From positions 1 to 12,082 of the forward strand of contig JACRUB010000182.1 of assembly GCA_014305015.1 (NCBI GenBank): 12,082 nt of DNA, in the 5' to 3' direction. A model generated the notes under the pieces. The model was not told where the DNA came from. It saw nothing but the letters and a program-made list of their open reading frames with translations, and did not search any database. This DNA is from Vulcanimicrobiota bacterium. Its GTDB lineage: Bacteria; Vulcanimicrobiota; Vulcanimicrobiia; Vulcanimicrobiales; Vulcanimicrobiaceae. The stretch's first letter is position 1. Each line of letters opens with the position of its first letter. Shown piece by piece: positions 7,713-12,082 of the stretch. The translations under genes were made by a program, and so were the position numbers.

Positions 7713-8557
7713 AGATTATCGACGGCCGCGCCATTGCGGCGGAACTGCGCGCCGATCTGCTGACCCGCAGTACTGCGCTGCGAGAGTCGGGGATTCATCC
7801 CCGCTTGCTCATAACGCTCGTTGGAGAGAACGAGTCCAGCATCGCCTATGTCCGTAACCTCCAGCAAACCGGCAAACGCGTTGGCATCGAAGTCGTCCTA
7901 GACGAACTGCCTCAGTCCTCAAGCGTCCAAGAAATCCGCGCGCGCCTAGAACGCGCCGGCCGCGACGCATCGATCCACGGTGTCATGTTGCAGCAACCGT
8001 TGCCCGCACGTCTTTCGATCCGCTCGATTGCCGATGCCATCCCTGTGGAAAAAGACGTCGACGGAACGCACCCGACCAATCAGGGACACTTGGCATTCGG
8101 CAGCGGCACGGAATTCGTCCCCGCCACACCTGCGGCAGTTATGCTGTTGCTCGAACGCAGCCCGATGTGGCCGCTCAAAGGCCGCCGCGCCGTGATGATC
8201 GGACGCAGCATCGTCGTTGGACTTCCCGTAGCGACATTGATGCTCGCGCACGATGCGAGCGTAACCGTGCTTCACAAAGAGTCCGCGAGCTTGCAACCCT
8301 ATCTGAAGATGGCCGAAGTTGTCGTTGTGGCGACCGGCGTTCCCGATTTGATTCGCGGCGAGATGATTGCGCCCGGCGCAACGGTTATCGACGTTGGCAC
8401 GACTATGATCGACGGCGTGTTGCGCGGTGATGTGGAGTTCGAATCAGTATCGGAAGTGGCCGGGGCGATCACACCGGTACCTGGCGGTGTGGGACCGGTA
8501 ACTAATGTCGCGCTCATGCGCAATGTGATGAAAGCCGCCTCGCGAGATTTGGGCTAA
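7703..8557 (+). CDS. folD: FolD-type methylenetetrahydrofolate dehydrogenase/cyclohydrolase homologue lacking the catalytic lysine
   Basis: FolD interconverts methylene-, methenyl- and 10-formyl-tetrahydrofolate in the cytosol using NADP(H). This protein has 284 residues from GTG 7703, the family's usual length, and starts with the typical PAQIIDG-x-AIAAELR. The KDVDG-x-HP-x-N-x-G motif, the GRS-x-x-VG-x-P nucleotide-binding loop and ITPVPGGVGP near the C-terminus are all present. Several normally fixed positions differ: in the Y-x-x-x-K motif the tyrosine is present (Y49, tat 7847-7849) but the lysine position is leucine (L53, ctc 7859-7861), and the usual PCTP is PATP. In characterised FolD enzymes that lysine is required for cyclohydrolase activity, so a dehydrogenase-only or otherwise changed activity is inferred. 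TTG at 7673 would add ten residues and is less FolD-like. The gene ends in a 4-bp convergent overlap (CTAA) with the Lon-domain gene. Confidence 0.88.
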   Translation: MPAQIIDGRAIAAELRADLLTRSTALRESGIHPRLLITLVGENESSIAYVRNLQQTGKRVGIEVVLDELPQSSSVQEIRARLERAGRDASIHGVMLQQPLPARLSIRSIADAIPVEKDVDGTHPTNQGHLAFGSGTEFVPATPAAVMLLLERSPMWPLKGRRAVMIGRSIVVGLPVATLMLAHDASVTVLHKESASLQPYLKMAEVVVVATGVPDLIRGEMIAPGATVIDVGTTMIDGVLRGDVEFESVSEVAGAITPVPGGVGPVTNVALMRNVMKAASRDLG

Positions 8558-9270
8558 TTCGTGCTAAAGTACTTGCCGTAGTAGCGTTCTTGCGAGCCCC
8601 GGTGGGGCTCGTCACCCGAATTGCGTTCAACGCCGGCTGCAAGTTGCTCTCGTTTGCGTTCGAGCAGTTTGCGTAGCTGCGGTAACAGACGGCGCAGGAA
8701 ACCGAGTTCCACACTCAAGCGTTGCCGCGTGCTGGAGAGCTCGAGCAGCCGCTGTTTCATTGAGTCTGCAACCTGCAAAGAATCGCCGACCAGAAAAGAC
8801 ACGCCTTGCGCGTCTCCAGGCACTTCGATAACGGGTACGGTCCCCGAGAACTCAACAATCAGTTGCAAATATTGATCGAACGCGGCGCGCACCGATTCGG
8901 CTAACTCCTCGATCTCCGCGGTTGGCGCCTCTTCGCCCACGATGAGGTCCGCCTCCACGATCAAGTAGGGATCGCGCGAGATGATCTCGCGGATTCGGAA
9001 ACGCTGCGTTCCGATGGTTGAAACGTAGTAGCGGCCAAACGGCAACTGCGTTACGCCGTCGATGTGCGCGATTGTGCCGATGTCGTGCGGCTCGACGCGC
9101 GGGTCGCCGGCCTCGCTGCCTTCCCGGATAAGGACCACACCGAAACCATCCCCGCTCTCCATACAATCCGAGAGAAGTTGTTTGTAGCGCGTTTCAAACA
9201 CGTGCAGATTCAGGTTCGCCCCTGGAAAGAGCACGGCGTTGAGCGGGAAAAGCCGCAGGCGCGTGGACAT
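8554..9270 (-). CDS. Stand-alone Lon substrate-binding (N-terminal) domain protein
   Basis: The protein has 238 residues from ATG 9270. Residues ~1-195 form a Lon N-terminal/LAN domain: it opens with RLRLFPLNAVLFPGANLNLHVFE-like sequence (the family's L-F-P-L-x(3)-L-x-P-G-x(3)-L-x-I-F-E pattern), then RYKQLL, and later G-T-x-A-x-I and GRYYVSTIGTQRFRI. The remaining ~40 residues contain a charged helix (SFLRRLLPQLRKLLERKREQ-type) and a polar tail. There is no AAA or protease domain, so this is the free-standing class (YcaK/LonN-like, 'LON peptidase substrate-binding domain-containing protein') thought to bind proteins or act as an adaptor; its function is not established. The frame stays open to 9414, but the family domain begins right after ATG 9270 and the extension would run across the opposite-strand 38-codon gene and its ribosome site, so I reject the longer form. 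I see no close Shine-Dalgarno before 9270. Confidence 0.85.
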   Translation of the reverse strand: MSTRLRLFPLNAVLFPGANLNLHVFETRYKQLLSDCMESGDGFGVVLIREGSEAGDPRVEPHDIGTIAHIDGVTQLPFGRYYVSTIGTQRFRIREIISRDPYLIVEADLIVGEEAPTAEIEELAESVRAAFDQYLQLIVEFSGTVPVIEVPGDAQGVSFLVGDSLQVADSMKQRLLELSSTRQRLSVELGFLRRLLPQLRKLLERKREQLAAGVERNSGDEPHRGSQERYYGKYFSTN

Positions 9271-9289
9271 CGGACGACGCTGCTTCGCT

Positions 9290-9308
9290 AGGTCCTCCGA
9301 AGGGACCT
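9290..9308. promoter_or_regulatory. Inverted repeat in the divergent spacer between the Lon-domain gene and the small membrane-peptide gene
   Basis: AGGTCC (9290-9295) and GGACCT (9303-9308) are perfect 6-bp complements around a 7-nt spacer, with one additional possible T-G pair inside. The element lies in the 82-bp gap between the divergent starts at 9270 and 9353. It could be an operator or a hairpin in either leader RNA; there is no T-run, so it is not an intrinsic terminator. Confidence 0.35.
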
Positions 9309-9339
9309 TATAGCCGCCTCCGCAAAGAACTAGGGTATC

Positions 9340-9346
9340 AGGAGGT
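9340..9346 (+). promoter_or_regulatory. Perfect Shine-Dalgarno (AGGAGGT) for the 38-codon gene
   Basis: AGGAGGT at 9340-9346 ends 6 nt before GTG 9353. It is the strongest ribosome-binding site in the plus-strand part of the window and decides the start of the small gene. Confidence 0.8.
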
Positions 9347-9352
9347 ACACGC

Positions 9353-9469
9353 GTGAAAAACCCGTTGGATTCGATCTGGGGCACCGTCATAAGCGGCTTC
9401 ATCTTAACCGCCATCCTTTATTTTATTGCTAAGACCATCGTTGGTCATGCTGCAGGGGTGGGTTCATAA
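9353..9469 (+). CDS. 38-residue single-helix membrane peptide, coupled to the Urate_ox_N protein
   Basis: This short gene runs from GTG 9353 to TAA 9467-9469 and encodes a 38-residue peptide. It has a short polar N-terminus (MKNPLDSIWG), one membrane helix (residues ~10-28, TVISGFILTAILYFIAKTI) and a small His/Gly/Ser tail. Three things support it. It has a perfect AGGAGGT at the right distance. Its stop overlaps the ATG of the next gene (TAATG), the same coupling seen elsewhere in the window. Its composition is a clean transmembrane segment rather than random translation. I infer that it is a small subunit or stabiliser of the downstream four-helix protein, comparable in style to the tiny single-helix subunits of respiratory complexes; no family is recognised. 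Confidence 0.75.
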   Translation: MKNPLDSIWGTVISGFILTAILYFIAKTIVGHAAGVGS

Positions 9470-9990
9470 TGGATTGGGGAGAGCCGATACTTCGTTGGTT
9501 CCACTTCTTAGCAGGCATCATGTGGATCGGTCTGCTGTACTACTTCAACTTCGTCAATGCCGACGCCGTCAAAGAAGCAAACGCCGCCGGCGAAGGCGCG
9601 CCGATCGGCAAATACATCATGCCGCGCGCGCTGTTCTACTTCCGTTGGGCTGCGCTGGTTACTTGGATTATGGGCATGGGCCTTTTAAGCACGTTCCAAG
9701 CGGCACCGAATGGTGCGAACGCGGTTCTTGCGTCGTTTACGTTACAGGGAGCTTACGCGCCGATCGGAATCGGCGCATGGCTCGGAACGATTATGTTTAT
9801 CAATGTGTGGACCTTCATCTGGATGAATCAAAAGAAGATTCTCGGGATTGTTCCAGCGACGGATGAAGAGAAGGTCAAGGCACGCCGCGTTGCGTTCCTC
9901 GCGTCGCGCGTGAACACGCTGCTCTCGATCCCGATGTTGTGGTTTATGGCCACCGGTTTTCACCACGCCGGGACGCTCTATACCCACTAG
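9469..9990 (+). CDS. Urate_ox_N (PuuD N-terminal-like) four-helix membrane protein
   Basis: This 173-residue integral membrane protein has helices at ~9-29, ~58-78, ~103-123 and ~149-168. The patterns WFHFLAGIMWIGLLYYFNF and PRALFYFRWAALVTW match what I know of the Urate_ox_N domain (PF06181), the membrane part of the cytochrome c-linked urate hydroxylase PuuD. Full PuuD is more than twice as long, with extra helices and a C-terminal cytochrome c domain; here there is no CxxCH haem motif and the protein ends after four helices with HHAGTLYTH. It is therefore a short member whose substrate is unknown, and annotation as urate hydroxylase would be over-reach. Histidines near helix ends (H12, the HH pair in helix 4) could hold haem, but this is speculation. 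The ATG overlaps the stop of the 38-residue peptide gene, and a terminator follows 23 bp after the stop. Confidence 0.78.
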   Translation: MDWGEPILRWFHFLAGIMWIGLLYYFNFVNADAVKEANAAGEGAPIGKYIMPRALFYFRWAALVTWIMGMGLLSTFQAAPNGANAVLASFTLQGAYAPIGIGAWLGTIMFINVWTFIWMNQKKILGIVPATDEEKVKARRVAFLASRVNTLLSIPMLWFMATGFHHAGTLYTH

Positions 9991-10012
9991 CCGACATCTC
10001 CGGACCTGACGG

Positions 10013-10047
10013 AAGAGCGCCTTGCAAAGCAGGGCGCTCTTTTCTTT
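10013..10047 (+). terminator. Intrinsic terminator after the Urate_ox_N gene
   Basis: AAGAGCGCC (10013-10021) pairs perfectly with GGCGCTCTT (10033-10041) around an 11-nt loop. The right arm runs into a T-rich tract (TTTTCTTT, 10040-10047). It ends the two-gene unit starting at 9353 and separates it from the methyltransferase operon. Confidence 0.88.
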
Positions 10048-10069
10048 GGAACCAAGATGAGCTAGCACC

Positions 10070-10699
10070 ATGCACGACATTGAGAGTTACCTAGAATCCG
10101 CGCAACGTCCGGTCGACCCGATCTTGCTCGAACTCGAGCAACAGGGCCATCGCGACGAGATTCCCATCGTCTCCCGCTCGACGGGACGTTTGCTCTCCGT
10201 GCTGGTGGCTTGCATGCAAGCCAACCGGATTTTGGAAATCGGAACAGCTTACGGATACTCGACGTTGTGGATGGCGCTCGCGCTTCCACCCGCGGGAAAA
10301 ATTTGGACAATCGATCCGGACAACGATCGCACCGCGGTCGCGACCCAGTATTTCGAACGCGCTGGAGTTCGGGACCAAATCGATCTTATGAATCAGCCGG
10401 CATTAGAGATTCTTCCGCTCTTCCCGCAGCGCAATCTCGATATCATTTTTATCGACGCGGACAAGGCCGAGTACGAAGAGATTTTAGAACTGAGCTTGCC
10501 CTTGCTCAAACTCTCAGGGCTTGTCGTGGTCGACAATTTGCTGTGGGGCGGGCGAGTTGCGCAGAAGCCGCACAAGGATGACGATGAGACTGTTAAGGCC
10601 ATCCGCAAATTCAACAAGACATTTTTAAATCACCCGAGCTTGGATGCAACGCTCCTGCCCCTCGGTGACGGTACCGGAATCGGCTCACGCATTCGATGA
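10070..10699 (+). CDS. SAM-dependent O-methyltransferase (CCoAOMT/COMT-like class I)
   Basis: This 209-residue Rossmann-fold methyltransferase is of the cation-dependent O-methyltransferase family. Motif I is I54-LEIGTAYGYST, followed by acidic motif II (WTIDPD). D129-A-D131-K and D155-N156 (VVDNLLWGG) match the residues that hold the divalent metal and catechol-type substrate in CCoAOMT-like enzymes. The length is normal for the bacterial family (about 200-220). The substrate cannot be told from the sequence; bacterial members methylate catechols, flavonoids or small phenolics. The start ATG at 10070 follows the terminator by 22 bp and has only a weak ribosome site, so the promoter must lie in a very short space or within the terminator region. 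The stop overlaps the next start (ATGA at 10696-10699). Confidence 0.88.
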   Translation: MHDIESYLESAQRPVDPILLELEQQGHRDEIPIVSRSTGRLLSVLVACMQANRILEIGTAYGYSTLWMALALPPAGKIWTIDPDNDRTAVATQYFERAGVRDQIDLMNQPALEILPLFPQRNLDIIFIDADKAEYEEILELSLPLLKLSGLVVVDNLLWGGRVAQKPHKDDDETVKAIRKFNKTFLNHPSLDATLLPLGDGTGIGSRIR

Positions 10700-11181
10700 G
10701 CCTCAACCCCGAGACTTTTAAAAACGCGATGCGCCGTTTCGCAACGGGCGTTACGGTCGTGACAAGTCTCAAAGACGGGGAGCCTCGCGGCGTTACGGTG
10801 AGCGCATTCGCCAGCGTTTCGCTCGAGCCGCCGAGCGTGCTCATTTGCATCAATCGCGAAGCTCGCAGTTACCTCTTTATCTCGAGTTCGAAAATCTTCT
10901 GCGTGAATGTTCTCTCGGCCGACCAAGAGCATCTCGCGCGGCGCTTCTCCGGCAAACTGCGGGACAAGCAGTTTGAAGGAGTGGACTATTTCGTTGATCA
11001 GACCGGCGCGGCAGTGCTCAATGGGTCGCTCGCGCACCTCGATTGCGAAGTGACAGCAGAACATCATGTCGCCTCGCACAGCATCTTCATCGGTAAAGTG
11101 CTCTCGGTCGCCACCAGAAGCGGCTCCCCTCTGGGGTACTTCGGCGGCGATTTCCACGACTTTGGACTCAACATCTCGTGA
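10696..11181 (+). CDS. Flavin reductase-like FMN-binding oxidoreductase
   Basis: This 161-residue protein is of the flavin reductase-like domain family (split-barrel FMN binding). Family features are the N-terminal FKNAMRRFATGVTVVT segment, GVTVSAFASVSLEPPSVLICIN, and FCVNVLSADQEHLARRFSG; the C-terminus ends with GYFGGDFHDFG, the usual FMN-reductase tail. Such enzymes reduce free flavin with NAD(P)H, often to supply a partner monooxygenase or diiron protein, though no monooxygenase is in view. The ATG overlaps the methyltransferase stop (ATGA) and the stop overlaps the next gene's GTG (GTGA), so the three genes are translationally coupled. Confidence 0.88.
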   Translation: MSLNPETFKNAMRRFATGVTVVTSLKDGEPRGVTVSAFASVSLEPPSVLICINREARSYLFISSSKIFCVNVLSADQEHLARRFSGKLRDKQFEGVDYFVDQTGAAVLNGSLAHLDCEVTAEHHVASHSIFIGKVLSVATRSGSPLGYFGGDFHDFGLNIS

Positions 11182-11819
11182 TCGTCGAGCACCTGCAGCT
11201 CGGAATGCTGGCCTGCAATTGCACGATCATCGCCGATGAGGAGATACGCGAAGCCGTTGTCGTCGACGGCGGCGACGGCGTCGATGCGGTTCTTGAACGG
11301 CTGCGAGAACTCAACGTACGCGCGAAGTACTTGGTGCACACACATGCGCACATCGATCACATTCGCGACGTCGGCCGTCTACGTGACGCGACCCGCAGCA
11401 GCGCACTGCTGCATCATGAAGACCTTCCGCTCTATCACGCACTAGCGGAACAAGCCCGCATGTTCGGCCTCGGAGAAGTGCCGAAAGTTGTCGATTTGGA
11501 TGCCTACTTCGTCGACGGCGAGGCGCTGCAGATCGGGAGCATAACGGTCAACGTCCTGCACACGCCTGGACACACGCCGGGAAGCTGCTGTTTCGCACTC
11601 GCGGATGCTGGCAAGAATCTCATTCTCAGTGGTGATACGCTTTTTCGCGGCGCGATCGGCCGCTGGGATATCGGCGGCACCTCGATGGAAGATATCGTCA
11701 GCAGCATTCACCGCAAGTTGATGGACTTTGGCGACGACACCGTCGTTGTGCCGGGGCATGGACCGTTTACGACAATAGGAACCGAACGTACGTCCAACCC
11801 GTACCTCGTTTCTCGCTAA
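11178..11819 (+). CDS. Metallo-beta-lactamase-fold hydrolase (glyoxalase II-like)
   Basis: This 213-residue MBL-fold protein has the full metal set: H56-x-H58-x-D60-H61 (HTHAHIDH), a histidine in LHTPGHTPGS, an aspartate in LSGDTLFRGAIGR and a histidine in VVPGHGP, ending with the TIGTERTSNPYL motif. The GDTLF...GR and PGHGP...NP patterns are those of the YcbL/GloB-like group of thioester or lactone hydrolases acting in the cytosol; the substrate is not known. The GTG start at 11178 overlaps the flavin reductase stop. The length (about 210) is typical of the short, single-domain members rather than full glyoxalase II, which is longer at the C-terminus. Confidence 0.88.
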   Translation: MIVEHLQLGMLACNCTIIADEEIREAVVVDGGDGVDAVLERLRELNVRAKYLVHTHAHIDHIRDVGRLRDATRSSALLHHEDLPLYHALAEQARMFGLGEVPKVVDLDAYFVDGEALQIGSITVNVLHTPGHTPGSCCFALADAGKNLILSGDTLFRGAIGRWDIGGTSMEDIVSSIHRKLMDFGDDTVVVPGHGPFTTIGTERTSNPYLVSR

Positions 11820-12082
11820 GCGTCAAACAAACAGAAGCCTGCAACGATGCGCTGCGTTTGGTCCGTTCAAAGGGACTCGTGCGATAAACGTCGTTCATTT
11901 CCTCGTACAGTGTTTCGGATCGCGGGCAGGCGGACTATGGCATCTGGCCAAGAGCTCCTTGGTGTAACCGCAAGCGTGAGGTGTCCATTTGGCCGGAAAC
12001 CCGATTGAGCAAGCGAAACCACCCGGTGAAAACCCAGACCGTGCCCTTCTTTGCGCATTCGTATTGTCGTCCACGTTCTGGC
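11820..12082. other. Gene-poor spacer with several inverted repeats
   Basis: I see no convincing coding region in this 263-bp stretch: plus-strand frames are short and lack ribosome sites, and the best minus-strand frame (63 codons, 11867-12058) has arginine-rich, low-quality residue use. It contains paired segments that would fold as RNA: GCCTGC 11837-11842 with GCAGGC 11926-11931; nested inside, AACGATG 11843-11849 with CGTCGTT 11889-11895; inside that, GTCC 11861-11864 with GGAC 11873-11876; and separately TGGCCAA 11945-11951 with TTGGCCG 11989-11995. It does not match tRNA, tmRNA, SRP RNA or a riboswitch class I can recall. It may be a leader, a small RNA, or nothing. No terminator is visible after the MBL gene. 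Confidence 0.4.

Noticed and set aside
9271..9414. 48-residue N-terminal extension of the Lon-domain protein
   Set aside because: The family domain starts just after ATG 9270, and the extension runs antisense through the strong ribosome site and first half of the 38-codon gene.
11855..11880. tRNA T-arm-like GTTCAAA loop
   Set aside because: The closing pair is wrong and no acceptor, D or anticodon arms are found around it.
11867..12058. 63-codon minus-strand open frame in the last spacer
   Set aside because: It has no ribosome site and Arg-rich composition, and overlaps the inverted-repeat region; not supportable as a gene.
12051..12082. Possible start of a next plus-strand gene at TTG 12051 (reads as a hydrophobic N-terminus)
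   Set aside because: Only ten codons are visible and no Shine-Dalgarno precedes it; it may be real but cannot be supported.

Overview
The window is a compact, GC-rich bacterial segment with about a dozen genes, frequent GTG/TTG starts, overlapping reading frames and almost no spacer DNA. There is no rRNA, tRNA, CRISPR array, transposase or phage gene. The gene types and sequence style suggest a free-living aerobic bacterium from a poorly cultured soil or permafrost lineage. My impression is something like Candidatus Eremiobacterota (WPS-2), but that is a guess the sequence cannot prove.

Layout: (1) bases 1-5990, plus strand: the 3' part of a secreted Ig-plus-beta-propeller protein, a secreted multi-domain phosphodiester glycosidase (NAGPA fold), and a TldD/TldE metalloprotease pair with overlapping genes. 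(2) 5962-7712, minus strand: a tightly coupled three-gene set read from right to left. It encodes a small unrecognised protein, a membrane-anchored TlpA/ResA-like thiol-disulfide oxidoreductase, and a four-helix membrane protein with a large extracytoplasmic domain. (3) 7703-8557, plus: a FolD-type folate enzyme whose start overlaps the start of the minus-strand set. (4) 8554-9270, minus: a stand-alone Lon substrate-binding-domain protein. (5) 9353-9990, plus: a 38-residue single-helix membrane peptide followed without a gap by a four-helix Urate_ox_N (PuuD N-terminal-like) membrane protein, closed by a clear intrinsic terminator at 10013-10047. (6) 10070-11819, plus: a three-gene overlapping operon of SAM O-methyltransferase, flavin reductase and metallo-beta-lactamase-fold hydrolase. 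(7) 11820-12082: no convincing gene, but several inverted repeats.

The most notable points are these. The small membrane peptide at 9353 has a perfect Shine-Dalgarno and shares its stop with the next start (TAATG). The FolD homologue has leucine where the catalytic lysine should be. The thioredoxin-like gene is coupled to a membrane protein whose topology resembles ResB and to an unrecognised small protein. I found no large defence or biosynthetic system; most of the window looks like ordinary chromosome.
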